From assembly GCF_000731955.1 (NCBI RefSeq), contig NZ_JNCK01000001.1, positions 2,790,001 through 2,854,000 on the forward strand: a stretch of 64,000 nt of DNA, read 5' to 3'. The DNA comes from Halomonas zincidurans B6 (GTDB lineage: Bacteria > Pseudomonadota > Gammaproteobacteria > Pseudomonadales > Halomonadaceae). The notes under the pieces were generated by a model that was not told the DNA's origin, did no database searches, and saw only the letters and a program-made list of their open reading frames with translations. Position 1 is the first letter of the stretch, and each line of letters begins with the position of its first letter. The translations under genes and the position numbers were made by a program. Positions 18,495 to 28,400 of the stretch are shown here, piece after piece.

Positions 18495-18959
18495 ATGAAT
18501 CGAAAGGTATTGCTCCGCTGTAGTCTCATCAGTCTCCTGCTTGCCGCTCCCGCCCCGCTGTTGATTGCCCTGTTTGCATCGCTGGTCGACGGCGCCCTGA
18601 CCGGGGCCCTCGAACAAGCGTTGACCCTGGATGGCATCGAGCGCATCTATGTCGCCAGTGCGGTGGCGGTGTTTCTGATCCTGCTGGTCGCCACCCTTGC
18701 CGTGCACAGCCTTACCCCCCAGCTCGTCAACCTTGCCGAGATCGAGAACGACGATCGCGAGATGGGCGAGGTGAAGTGGTTCAACGTCAACAAGGGCTAC
18801 GGCTTCATCACCCGCGACAACGGGGAAGACGTGTTCGTGCACTTCCGGGCGATTCGCGGCAAGGGTCACCGGACCCTGGCCGAGGGTCAGAAGGTGCGCT
18901 ATCACGTGATCAACAACGAGCGCGGCCTGCAGGCCGACGACGTGACCGTCATCACCTGA
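18495..18959 (+). CDS. Membrane-anchored cold-shock-domain protein
   Basis: A 154-residue protein. Two hydrophobic segments come first: residues about 6-30 (LISLLLAAPAPLLIALFASL) and about 50-75 (VASAVAVFLILLVATLAV). From about residue 92 a complete cold-shock domain follows, with GEVKWFNVNKGYGFI (RNP1) and EDVFVHFRAI (RNP2). The nucleic-acid-binding domain would sit in the cytoplasm, held at the inner membrane. Single-domain Csp proteins are about 70 residues, so half of this protein is membrane anchor. GAGG precedes the ATG. The function is unknown; RNA binding at the membrane is an inference. Confidence 0.85.
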   Translation: MNRKVLLRCSLISLLLAAPAPLLIALFASLVDGALTGALEQALTLDGIERIYVASAVAVFLILLVATLAVHSLTPQLVNLAEIENDDREMGEVKWFNVNKGYGFITRDNGEDVFVHFRAIRGKGHRTLAEGQKVRYHVINNERGLQADDVTVIT

Positions 18960-18984
18960 ACGCGGCGCTCCCGCGTATGACCGG

Positions 18985-19016
18985 ACGCCCCGGTCGGCTC
19001 GTGCCGGCCGGGGCGT
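18985..19016. terminator. Hairpin terminator between convergent genes
   Basis: ACGCCCCGGTCGGC (18985-18998) pairs with GCCGGCCGGGGCGT (19003-19016), 14 bp with one T-G pair and a TCGT loop. It ends the cold-shock-domain gene and faces the convergent dapE block. Confidence 0.75.
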
Positions 19017-19029
19017 TTGCGTGTCGATG

Positions 19030-19416
19030 CTACTGGCCGGAATCCGGCCAGGTAATGGCACCCTCGTGACCGTCGGGACAGACCTGCCAGAAACGATCGG
19101 GGTCGTCGCCCGGCTGCCAGCCGCCCAGCGAGCAGCGTACCTCGCAGGCCAGTGCGGCGACCGCCGCGCGGGCACAGTCGATATCGCGCGGCCAGGGGGT
19201 GGCGGCGCTGTCGAACCACAGGCTGGCGAAGCCGTCGGCGGCGTTCTCGACCAGCAGGATCGGCACCAGCGCGCCCTCGCGATGGCCTTGGCCGCGCCAC
19301 TTGCGCTTGCCGGCGGGCACCAGCGGCGCGGCATCGAGTTGCGAGCCGAGCCAGGCATTGAGGCGTTCGAGCGAGGCGTCGGCCAGGTAGATCTCGATGT
19401 CGGGATAGCGTTGCAT
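19030..19416 (-). CDS. Conserved-looking protein of unknown function downstream of dapE
   Basis: A 128-residue soluble protein beginning MQRYPDIEIYLADASLERLN and containing WQVCPDGHEGAITWPDSGQ near its end. I do not recognise the family. It has two cysteines close to the C-terminus and several tryptophans, no signal peptide and no membrane segment. Its ATG lies eight bases after the dapE stop, with GAGG overlapping that stop, so it is translated as part of the dapD-dapE operon. Composition equals that of its neighbours. A link to lysine or peptidoglycan precursor metabolism is only suggested by position. Confidence 0.7.
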   Translation of the reverse strand: MQRYPDIEIYLADASLERLNAWLGSQLDAAPLVPAGKRKWRGQGHREGALVPILLVENAADGFASLWFDSAATPWPRDIDCARAAVAALACEVRCSLGGWQPGDDPDRFWQVCPDGHEGAITWPDSGQ

Positions 19417-19424
19417 GGCGAACC

Positions 19425-20591
19425 TCAGGTGAACAGCCGTTTGATGATCGCTTCGTAGGCCTGGCTCAGGGTATCGAGATCGGCGGCGCGCACGCGTTCG
19501 TTGACCTTGTGGATGGTCGCGTTGAGCGGGCCGAGCTCGACCACCTGGCTGCCCAGCTGGGCGATGAAACGGCCATCCGAGGTGCCGCCGGCGGTCGACA
19601 GCGCCGGCGTCTCGCCGGTGGCGTCATTGACCCCGGCGAGCACCGCCTCGATCAGCTCGCCCCGGGCGGTCAGGAACGGTTCGCCGTTGAGCGTCCAGTC
19701 GAGCCGATAGTCGAGGCCGTGGGCGTCGAGAATCGCCTCGGCGCGTTCGCGCAGCTGCTGATGGGTGACCTCGGTGGAGTAGCGGAAATTGAACACCACT
19801 TCCAGTTCGCCGGGAATCACGTTGCTCGCGCCGGTGCCCGCGCGCAGGTTGGAGATCTGAAAACTGGTGGCGGGGAAGAAGGCGTTGCCGTCGTCCCAGT
19901 GTTCGCGGCACAGCGCATCCAGCGCCGGCGCCGTGGCGTGGATCGGATTGTGCGCCAGGTGCGGATAGGCGACATGGCCCTGCACGCCCTTGACGTGCAG
20001 CACGCCGCCCAGCGAACCGCGCCGGCCGTTCTTGACGGTGTCGCCGAGCCGCTCGCTGGACGAGGGCTCGCCGACGATGCAGTAATCCAGCCGTTCGTGG
20101 GCCTCGCGCAGGTGCTCGACCACCGCCCGGGTGCCGTCGATGGCGGGGCCCTCCTCGTCGGAGGTGATCAGAAACGCCAGCCGTCCCGGGTGCTCGGGGT
20201 GCGCGGCGACGAAGCGCTCCACCGCGGTGAGCATCGCCGCCAGACTGCCCTTCATGTCGGCGGCGCCGCGCCCGCACAGCTCGCCGGCCTCGTTGATGTA
20301 CGGCTCGAACGGCGGCGTGTGCCACTGCGCCTCGGGGCCACTGGGCACCACGTCGGTGTGGCCGGCGAAGGCCAGCACCGGGCCGTGGTGGCCGCGCACC
20401 GCCCAGAAGTTATCGACATCGCCGAAGGCCAATCGCTGGATGCTGAAGCCGAGACGCTCGAGGCGCTCGATCATCAGCGCCTGGCAGCCGGCATCGTCGG
20501 GAGTCACCGAGACGCGGCGCATCAGCTCGATGGCCAGCTCCAGCGTCGCTGACAGGGGCTGGCGGGTCGCGGCAGTGGCGGACGTGGACAT
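19425..20591 (-). CDS. dapE: Succinyl-diaminopimelate desuccinylase
   Basis: The 388-residue M20-family zinc enzyme cleaves N-succinyl-LL-diaminopimelate in lysine and cell-wall synthesis. Metal ligands are visible in FAGHTDVVPSG, GRGAADMKGSLAAM and TSDEEGPAIDGT, and STAGGTSDGRF lies near the C-terminus. I took the ATG at MSTSATAATRQPL with GGAA upstream; an earlier in-frame start overlaps the dapD end and adds 21 residues without homology. It follows dapD by 49 bases. Confidence 0.94.
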   Translation of the reverse strand: MSTSATAATRQPLSATLELAIELMRRVSVTPDDAGCQALMIERLERLGFSIQRLAFGDVDNFWAVRGHHGPVLAFAGHTDVVPSGPEAQWHTPPFEPYINEAGELCGRGAADMKGSLAAMLTAVERFVAAHPEHPGRLAFLITSDEEGPAIDGTRAVVEHLREAHERLDYCIVGEPSSSERLGDTVKNGRRGSLGGVLHVKGVQGHVAYPHLAHNPIHATAPALDALCREHWDDGNAFFPATSFQISNLRAGTGASNVIPGELEVVFNFRYSTEVTHQQLRERAEAILDAHGLDYRLDWTLNGEPFLTARGELIEAVLAGVNDATGETPALSTAGGTSDGRFIAQLGSQVVELGPLNATIHKVNERVRAADLDTLSQAYEAIIKRLFT

Positions 20592-20640
20592 GGCGGTTCC
20601 GGATAGCGGCGGTTGGGGCGCCCGGTCGGGGCGCCACGGA

Positions 20641-21666
20641 TCAATTGTGGGCATGCAGCGCTTCGTTGAGCGCCACGGCGCTCTTGTTGGTCAGGCATTC
20701 GACACGCCCGTTGAGCGAGTTGCGCCGCAGCAGCAGGTCGCTCTGGCCGGCCAGTTCGCGGGCCGCCAGCTTCTCGACTTCCTGGCCCTGATCGTCGAGT
20801 ACCGCGACCTTGGTGCCGGCGGTGATGTACAGCCCGGCCTCGACGGTGCAGCGATCGCCCAGCGGGATGCCGATCCCGGCATTGGCGCCGATCAGGCAAC
20901 CCTCGCCGACCTTGATGACGATGTTGCCGCCGCCGGACAGCGTACCCATGGTCGAGCAGCCGCCGCCGAGATCCGAGCCCTTGCCGATCATCACCCCCGC
21001 CGAGACGCGGCCTTCGATCATCCCCGGGCCTTCGGTGCCGGCGTTGAAATTGACGAAGCCCTCGTGCATCACCGTGGTGCCCTCGCCGAGGTAGGCGCCC
21101 AGGCGCACCCGCGCGCTGTCGCCGATGCGGATGCCCTTGGGCACCACGTAGTCGGTCATCTTGGGAAACTTGTCGACGCAGTCCACGGACAGCGGACGGC
21201 CCTCGAGACGTGCCTTGAGGCGCCGGGCGGGCAGCTCCTCGATGTCGATGGGGCCCTCGTTGGTCCAGGCGATGTTGCGCAGCAGGCCGAACATGCCGGT
21301 CAGGTCGATACCGTGCGGCTTGACCAGCCGGTGCGACAGCAGGTGCAGCTTGAGATACACCTCCGGCGCGCTCTCGGGCGGCTGATCGAGCGCGATGAAG
21401 GTCGCCACCAGGGGGCGCCGGCTGGCTGCCAGTGACGTGGCGAGCTCGGCCTGCTCGGCGTTGCCGGCGGCCTTGAGGGCCTCGGCCAGCTTGCCGCAAT
21501 GCTCGGGCAGAAAGCTCACCACGGCGTTGCCGGCGGGGGCGTCGAGCGCCTCGCGGGCGGCCTCGGCCAGCGCGCTTTCCGGCTGGAACAGCGGCGCCGG
21601 GTAATAGACGTCGAGCCAGTCGCCCTGGGTGTTCTGGTTGCCGATTCCGAGTGCGAAACTCAGCAT
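20641..21666 (-). CDS. dapD: 2,3,4,5-tetrahydropyridine-2,6-dicarboxylate N-succinyltransferase
   Basis: A 341-residue DapD of the long class found in Pseudomonas. The N-terminal domain is followed by a left-handed beta-helix of hexapeptide repeats (VRLGAYLGEGTTVMHEGFVN, VSAGVMIGKGSDLGGG, IGANAGIGIPLGDRCTVEAG). It adds succinate to tetrahydrodipicolinate in the lysine/DAP pathway. It lies between the ArsC-like gene and dapE on the same strand. Confidence 0.94.
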   Translation of the reverse strand: MLSFALGIGNQNTQGDWLDVYYPAPLFQPESALAEAAREALDAPAGNAVVSFLPEHCGKLAEALKAAGNAEQAELATSLAASRRPLVATFIALDQPPESAPEVYLKLHLLSHRLVKPHGIDLTGMFGLLRNIAWTNEGPIDIEELPARRLKARLEGRPLSVDCVDKFPKMTDYVVPKGIRIGDSARVRLGAYLGEGTTVMHEGFVNFNAGTEGPGMIEGRVSAGVMIGKGSDLGGGCSTMGTLSGGGNIVIKVGEGCLIGANAGIGIPLGDRCTVEAGLYITAGTKVAVLDDQGQEVEKLAARELAGQSDLLLRRNSLNGRVECLTNKSAVALNEALHAHN

Positions 21667-21743
21667 GCGATTCTCCTGAAGTCTCTTTGATAAGTGTCGT
21701 GAGTCGGTGCGCCCGGCCCTGCGGCGTCCGGCATTGCTGCGAT

Positions 21744-22103
21744 CTAGGGTGCCGAGGCGTTCAGGCCGGCATAACCGTCGCGGGGCAGGCCGACCAGCAG
21801 CCGCTCGCCGGTGTCGAGCAGCGGGCGCTTGAGCAGTGTCGGCTGGGCGAGGATCAGCGCGCTGGCATGCTCGGCATCGCTGCGCGCCGCCTGTTGCTCG
21901 GCGGCGTCCAGGCCGCGCCAGGTGGTGCTGCGGGTGTTGAGCAGCGTGGCCAGATCAGCCATGGCCAGAAAGCGTGTCAGCCGCTCGCGGTCAAGACCGT
22001 CGTCGCGCAGGTCGTGATAGCGATAATCGATGCCCTGGGCGTCGAGGGCCTTGCGCGCCTTGCGGCAGCTGTCGCAGTTGTTGATGCCGTATAACGTGTT
22101 CAT
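21744..22103 (-). CDS. ArsC/Spx-family protein (YffB-like)
   Basis: A 119-residue thioredoxin-fold protein of the ArsC family beginning MNTLYGINNCDSCRKARKAL, with a CxxC motif near residue 10, and ending LLKRPLLDTGERLLVGLPRD. These features match the YffB/Spx-like subgroup, not a proven arsenate reductase. The start is set by homology; the open frame continues 43 codons upstream through non-coding sequence. It precedes dapD, the order also known in Pseudomonas. The RM island begins 166 bases upstream. Confidence 0.88.
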   Translation of the reverse strand: MNTLYGINNCDSCRKARKALDAQGIDYRYHDLRDDGLDRERLTRFLAMADLATLLNTRSTTWRGLDAAEQQAARSDAEHASALILAQPTLLKRPLLDTGERLLVGLPRDGYAGLNASAP

Positions 22104-22269
22104 GGGCCGGGTCGGTCCTGATTCGAGAGCGGGTCGAACGTGTCGCTCGTGGGAAGCGTGGATGCGTCGGCGCCAGGGCAGGATTGTCTTGTCATGGGTG
22201 CCGTGGGGCGCGAAGCCACCGATTATAGGCAAGCCGTGGGGTTCCCCTCAAATGCGCCGGCCGTGCATG

Positions 22270-25200
22270 TCATGCCAGGAGCTGAGCGAAAATTCGGCTC
22301 AAGTACGAGTCGCCATCGCGAAGCGTGGCAGAAGCGTGCCCCGATTCGTTTTTTCCATGCCAATCCAGACGCAATACACCGCGTTTGATCATGTCTTCGG
22401 CTAGTTCCATTTCCTTATCGGTCGGCGAAGAGCCTTTCCAGCGCCCCAGCGGCGACTTATCGCGTAGTAGGATGAATGAATGGATGGACCACTTTCGCTC
22501 CGTCCGGCCTTGCAGTTGTTTTGCCAGCTCGACGAGCTGGCCACTGGTGGCGACACGCACCTTGTCGTTCATGCCATCTACACCCTTCAGGCCGAGATCG
22601 TCCTCCTTGACGATGCCGGTCTGGCCCTTGGGGTCGAACAGGGCCAGCGTGGTTCTGTTGGCCTTGTCATCGACGATCCAGAGCACGAAATCGGGATAGA
22701 AAACGCGGGTTTCGCCTTCCAGATAGATGCCGATCGAGCGCAGCGACTCGACGTTGCGCATCAGGTAAAACTCGCGATGGTCGCGGGGATAGTTGACGTC
22801 GATGAACGCCAGGATGTCGCGAAGGAATTTGCGCTCGCCCGCGTTGAGGCTGTCCGGCGATATGCCGATACGCTTGAGTTTATGCTTCTTGAGTAGCGTA
22901 TCGGCGGCTTCGCCGAGTAGCGGCTCGTATATATGGTAATCGCCTTGGGCTTCCTCGAGATCGAGCTGAATCTGCTGGTTCAGTGAGGCATCGTTCTCGA
23001 AGGCGACCTTCTGCGTCTGGTCCGCGAACTCATAAGTCAGGGTGTAGCGATCGATAAAATCGCCGCGCGCGTCCGGCGCATTCTGGCGTACGGTCTCAAA
23101 ACGATACTGACGCCTGTCGATGTCATAACGCACCTTGTGGAACATCTTTTCCAGCAAATCGCGCTGCACCTCTTCCAGCAGGCGCTCGATGACCGGCCAG
23201 TTGCGCTCGCTCAGTGGCTGGTCGTAAAGCACTTCCTTGGTCGGCGCGAGCAGCGCCGCCAGGGTAAGAGGCTGGCTGGCGCCGTCATGGTTCACATACA
23301 GCTGCACACGTTGCTGGCTACACCAGATCCGCAGGCGGGTTTGCAGCCAATCGCTGGAGACGAACAGCGCCTGGTCCGCGAGGCACGCTTTCAGGCTAGC
23401 CACCAGGTTGTGGCCCGGTTGGCTGCGGTCCGCACGGTAATCGAGGCTGAAACCGGGGTTGGCCAGCCGGCCGCTGAATACATCGCCTTGCTGCGTTCCG
23501 TCTCGCTGAAATCCGTCTTGCTGAAACCCGCCTTGCTGAAATCCGTCTCGCTGAAAATAGTGCCAATGCCATTCATGCGTCGCGGCGTTCAGCGTGATGC
23601 GCAAGGGCGAATCGAAATCGGCACGTCCTACCTTGAAGGTATGCAGCTTGTGTTGATACTCGGTGAACGCCAACGGCGCACGTTTTTGCTTGTGCGTGCC
23701 CACCTGCACGACGGCGGGCTTCACCTCGAGGCTGTAAGGCCCGGCAATCGCCGGCAGGTCTTTTTCCAGTGCTTTGAGAAAGACTTCCAGCCATGACCGG
23801 TTGAGGCTGTAGACGTTCAAGGTCTCCAGGCGGCGCAGTTGGCTATCCGGCGTATCGTCCGCCACCAGCGCCGCATAATCGGTGCAGTGTTCTTGATGGC
23901 GACGCTTGCCATCCCCGCGCAGGCCTTTCAGGCGCACGCCACGCCCGAAGATCTGGATGATCTTGTTGCCCTTGCTCGAGCCGAGGTTGATCAGACCGAT
24001 GATCGATACCCGAAAGCAGTTCCAGCCCTCGGCGAACTTGCGGCTGCCGACCAGCACATTGATCGGCGAGCCCACGTCATCGATGGCGTCGAAGTGATAG
24101 CGCGCATTGACGATCGGCGCCTTGCTCAATGTCACCCGCGGCTCGCCATTGGCGTCATGCAACTGCGGGTGCGCCTCACACTCCTTGAAGAACTTGTCGC
24201 CGTTGCCGACGTTGATCAACCCCCAGTATTGACCATCGCCCCAGGACAGCCAGATCTCATCGGCCACGCCCGGCGAGCGGGTCAGGGTCAGCTTGCCGCT
24301 GTGCTGGTCGTTGAAGATGGGGGAATAGGCCTCGCGATCGGTGGCATCGAGATGCGCGAGCCAGACCACGAAGCGGCGAATGTCCGAAACCTCGTCCTTG
24401 GCGGTGCCTTCCTTTCTGGGGTCTTCCACCGTATTGCCCATGTAGGCCAGCAGCGGCTTGTCGGGGAAATGCCCGGCGAAGGGCAGCTCGCCGGCGCCAT
24501 GCGCCTGGCTGACGGTCAAGTGCTCATGCGCGGTGAGTTTTTCACGCAGGGTATCGAAGGTGCTGGCGAAGAAGGCGGCATCGCCCTTGCCGGTATCGGC
24601 GAAGCGATCGTCGGCCAGGCTCTGCAGGGCGTAGTCCTTGCCGTAGCCATCCTTGAAGAAGCGGTAATAGTTGTAGTCGTAGACGATCTGTTCTTCGTAG
24701 TCGCGCACATGCGTATCGCTGATACCGTGATAGGTTGCCGAGTATTCGAACAGAAAAGCGTTATCCGGCTTGAGCAGTTCCTGACGCAGTTGCTTGAAGG
24801 CGCCGACCTCCTTGCCGCCGCTGGCCAGGCCGATATGGCCCTCATCCACCAAGATCAGGCGGAACAGCCGGGTGCTGTCCGGCATGTTGAAGAAACCGGG
24901 TTCCTTGTTGAGTAGCGCGCCGGTGGTGGCGACCGTGAGCTTGATGCGGTTGTTGTACAGGCGGTTCAGCTGGCGGACCACTTCGCCCAGCTCGCGCTCA
25001 TGCTGCTCGATCAGGTTGACGCCCGGCGTGGTCAGGATGATCTGCAACTCGTCGAAGGCTGCGCCGCCGCCAATGTGTGCGATGTATTGCAGAATATTGA
25101 GATGCATCAGCAGCGTCTTGCCGCTGCCGGTGGCCATCCAGTACGCCAGCGCTTTTTGCTCGGCAAAACTCTTGCCGGCGCGCTTTTGCTCCAGCACATG

Positions 25201-25440
25201 CTCGGTGAAATACAGCGCCAAAATCTGGTAATAGCGTAGAGTAAAGGGGCGCGAAAGCAGCTGGTTGTAGTCGTTCAGCCACTTCTGAATCTTGCGCCCC
25301 ATCGGCTTGGGCAGGCCGCTGCTCTGGCGCGAGGCGAAGCTTTCCACCTGTTTCTGATAGTCGCGTTCATGCCCTTCGGCACGCGCGGAAAACTCGCCCA
25401 GCAGCTCGTGCTTGAGATGGTTGTAGAGTTTTAGCTCCAT
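22270..25440 (-). CDS. Type III-like restriction endonuclease subunit (Res): helicase plus nuclease
   Basis: A 1056-residue SF2 helicase/nuclease. Motif I MATGSGKT is at residues 102-109, motif II DEGH at 199-202, motif III SAT at 234-236 and motif VI QIFGRGVR at 496-503. A PD-(D/E)xK nuclease is visible at the C-terminus as YPDF (D917) and FDPKG (D936, K938). This is the Res architecture: ATP-driven translocation then cleavage of unmethylated DNA. Around residues 629-652 there is a 5-residue repeat (FQRDG/FQQGG) that looks like a linker. The ATG overlaps the mod stop by ten bases, so translation is coupled. Confidence 0.9.
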   Translation of the reverse strand: MELKLYNHLKHELLGEFSARAEGHERDYQKQVESFASRQSSGLPKPMGRKIQKWLNDYNQLLSRPFTLRYYQILALYFTEHVLEQKRAGKSFAEQKALAYWMATGSGKTLLMHLNILQYIAHIGGGAAFDELQIILTTPGVNLIEQHERELGEVVRQLNRLYNNRIKLTVATTGALLNKEPGFFNMPDSTRLFRLILVDEGHIGLASGGKEVGAFKQLRQELLKPDNAFLFEYSATYHGISDTHVRDYEEQIVYDYNYYRFFKDGYGKDYALQSLADDRFADTGKGDAAFFASTFDTLREKLTAHEHLTVSQAHGAGELPFAGHFPDKPLLAYMGNTVEDPRKEGTAKDEVSDIRRFVVWLAHLDATDREAYSPIFNDQHSGKLTLTRSPGVADEIWLSWGDGQYWGLINVGNGDKFFKECEAHPQLHDANGEPRVTLSKAPIVNARYHFDAIDDVGSPINVLVGSRKFAEGWNCFRVSIIGLINLGSSKGNKIIQIFGRGVRLKGLRGDGKRRHQEHCTDYAALVADDTPDSQLRRLETLNVYSLNRSWLEVFLKALEKDLPAIAGPYSLEVKPAVVQVGTHKQKRAPLAFTEYQHKLHTFKVGRADFDSPLRITLNAATHEWHWHYFQRDGFQQGGFQQDGFQRDGTQQGDVFSGRLANPGFSLDYRADRSQPGHNLVASLKACLADQALFVSSDWLQTRLRIWCSQQRVQLYVNHDGASQPLTLAALLAPTKEVLYDQPLSERNWPVIERLLEEVQRDLLEKMFHKVRYDIDRRQYRFETVRQNAPDARGDFIDRYTLTYEFADQTQKVAFENDASLNQQIQLDLEEAQGDYHIYEPLLGEAADTLLKKHKLKRIGISPDSLNAGERKFLRDILAFIDVNYPRDHREFYLMRNVESLRSIGIYLEGETRVFYPDFVLWIVDDKANRTTLALFDPKGQTGIVKEDDLGLKGVDGMNDKVRVATSGQLVELAKQLQGRTERKWSIHSFILLRDKSPLGRWKGSSPTDKEMELAEDMIKRGVLRLDWHGKNESGHASATLRDGDSYLSRIFAQLLA
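23491..23556 (-). repeat. 15-bp tandem repeat inside res
   Basis: Four 15-base units start at 23491, 23506, 23521 and 23536, with a partial fifth. They encode FQ(Q/R)(D/G)G on the minus strand. The units differ at a few positions. They separate the helicase region from the rest of Res. Confidence 0.9.
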
Positions 25441-28400
25441 TGTGCCCCCCGCAAGAAGTCGCTGGCCTGAATCAGGTAGGTGTCGAGCTCCAGCCGGCGC
25501 AGGTCGGCATCGAAGTTCAGCTCCAGGCGCTGAATGCGGCTGACGCCCTGAGCGTCGGCATAGTGGGCGAGGATGGCGTGCAGGTTGGTGGTGTCGTCTT
25601 CGGCGGGATCGATATCGCGAAACACCACCAGCGTGCCGTGGGTGGTTTCCACGGCCAGATACTGCCGGTCGAGATCTGGGTGGGTGTCAGGGCGATACAC
25701 GCGGCGCGACTTGACCCAGTAGCCCTGCAAATAGCACCAGGTTTCCATCAGGTCGATGGGTTTTTCTTCGCGGGCCTTGCCGATGCGCAGCGTTTGGCTG
25801 AACGGCCGGGAAACATCCAGCGAGCTGGACAGACTGTTCTGTTCGGGACGGAACAGGTAGTTGACCGGGATCTGTTGGGGTAGCGCGGCTTCGTCCCAGT
25901 GCGTACGCGGCTGGCCGCTATCGTCCAGTGCCAGGTTGTCGAGCAGGTCTTCGTATTGCTCGAGGCGCTGAACCTTGATGATGCCCATCCAGTTAACATC
26001 TGATATGGGAACTCCATCCCGCCAGCGGCCGGCATGCATTGTCCTGGTGACTCGTGGTTTGAGAATGGAGTCGAAGTAGTCCCCCATCTCCGCCAGTACA
26101 AAACGCCTCCTCTCATTATCCCGTCTATTGAGGGCGATCACAGCCTGTGCTGTGGTTCCCGAGCCGGCAAAGTAGTCCATCACGATATCATCACCTTCAA
26201 CGATGAAGGGGAGTAAGCTTTCCAGAAGCGCCGAGGGCTTGGGGTTGCTAAATTTCTTTCCCTTCGGGAACATGGCGCGAAGGTCGTTGGCACCGGAGCG
26301 GCCATCTAGCTTGATGATGCTGGATAGCTTATCTTCAAATTCGTGGGCATAAACCTTCAGCTCTACGATCTTGTTCTCATCTTCGCCGAAAAGAATTCGG
26401 TCTTCGTCCATCAGCCGTTTCATAGTGGTTTCAGGAAAGCGGTAGCCCATCAATGGCTGCTTGCAAGGTCGCCCGGTATCAGGATGGATGAAATCATAGC
26501 GATAGCCTTCCTTGCCAGGGTTGTGTACGCTTTGACTACCAGTGTAAACACCTCCGTGGTCAATGTATTTGTATCTATCCATTTGGCCAAGGAATGGCTT
26601 GTTTTCCTTGAACCATTTTGCATATTCTTTTTTTAATTCTTTTTCATCGCTATGCTTTTCTGAAAGGGTATTTGCTATTTCGATAAGGGATTTTTTGGCA
26701 TCAGATATGGCGCTTTTCCATTCGCTTTCTACATTGCTCAATGATTTTGCATAGGAAATAATGTACTCATGTTCATGCGCTATACGTGTGGGATTATTGT
26801 CAGTGGCATTGTGCCAGACGATTTCACCTATCTTGTTATTTCCACCCAATGTGGTTGCGAGGATTTCCTGAAGACTATTTCTTTCATTCTGGTCGATTGA
26901 CGAGAAAATGACGCCATTTTGCGAAAGAAAATTCCTCGACACTGAAAGCCGGTCATGCATCATGCTCGCCCAGCTCGAATGCCGGAAGCTGTCCTTATAC
27001 AGGAAGCCGTCGCCGCCGGTGTTGTAGGGCGGGTCGATATAGATGCACTTGATCTGTTCGCGGAATTTCTCCTGCAATAGATTCAGCGCCTGCCAGTTCT
27101 CCGAATTAATTAACAGGCCATCGGTCTGCTCGTCGAGATCGTCGAATTCGGCCAGGCTGAGCAGGTCATCCTGAAAGGTGGGGTCGCTTTCACGGTAGAG
27201 GCGGGTATCAACCACCAGGGTGGGATGCTCGGCGAGTTCGCTGGCGGTGCTGACATCGACCTTGAAAACATCGCGCCACTCGTCGCGCTGGGCCACATTG
27301 GCGAAAACCCGCGCATGGAAGTGCGCCGGGAGCTTGCCGACTGACACGAGATAGTGGGTATCGACCACCTTCTTCTTCAGCTCGAACAGACCTTTCTGGA
27401 AATTCTCGATGGCGGCGAGAAAACCAATCAGCGTATCCGCGACCTGATTGAAGGTGCGGGCGATCAGGGTGGTGGCGTTGTCCTCGCCGGCATGCAATAG
27501 CGCGTCGAGATCCGAGAAGATCACCTGCTTGATGAAGCGGCTTTTCTCGCGGGTGAGGAAACCCTGCAGATCCTTGTGGATAAAGTAGTCGGCGTCGTTG
27601 CCAACGTAGAACTTGTTGAGGTTACGGTCGATCTGCCACAGCGCGCCGGCAATCCAGTCTTGCTCCAGCTCTTGCTGGCGCTCGCCGGCATTGCCGCCCA
27701 GATCGGCGAACTCGCTGCGCTTGGCCAGCTCTTCAAGATATCTCTCGAACTTGAGGCGCAGCTGGCCGATGCCCTTGATCTGGCCGCCGTCGCTCTTGTC
27801 GAAGTCGTCGGTCAGGTCATTGAATAATGGCTTGCCGGGCTCGGGATCGCTTTTGTCGGGCTTCTTGTGCAGATAGGGCGTTAGGTCATCACTGCCTTGA
27901 AAAACCGTCTGCCACAGGCGGGTGTACAGCGCGATCTTGGGGGTGGAACTCACCGCCAAGGCGAAACGCACCTGCCAGACGGTTTTTTCATCACCTTCGG
28001 CACCTTGCTCGGCAATGGGCTGAATATCCACCAATCGATAATGCTTGCTGTCGGCGTCCTTGTTGTTGTTGCGCTCGCTGGTTTGGCTCTGTTCATTGTC
28101 GCCGTGGGTCAGGCGGAATTCCAGCCACTGGCCGGCGACCTGGCAGCGCACGCTATGAAAGCCGTTGCCGGTCTTGATGTAATAGCTGTCCTTGTGCTTC
28201 CAGTGGAACAGCGTGTCCGAGCCGTCGTAGTCGGCTTCGTAGGGCACCTTGAAGGCGCTGGTGGCACGGGTGTTGTAGCCGAAGTCACCGTTCTGGTAGT
28301 ACAGCTCGAAGAAGTTGAGCAGGTGGTTGTAGACCTTGGTTTCCAGCTGTTCGGCAGAGAGCTGGCGGGTCTCGAGGAAGTTGGTCAGCTGGGCTTCGGC

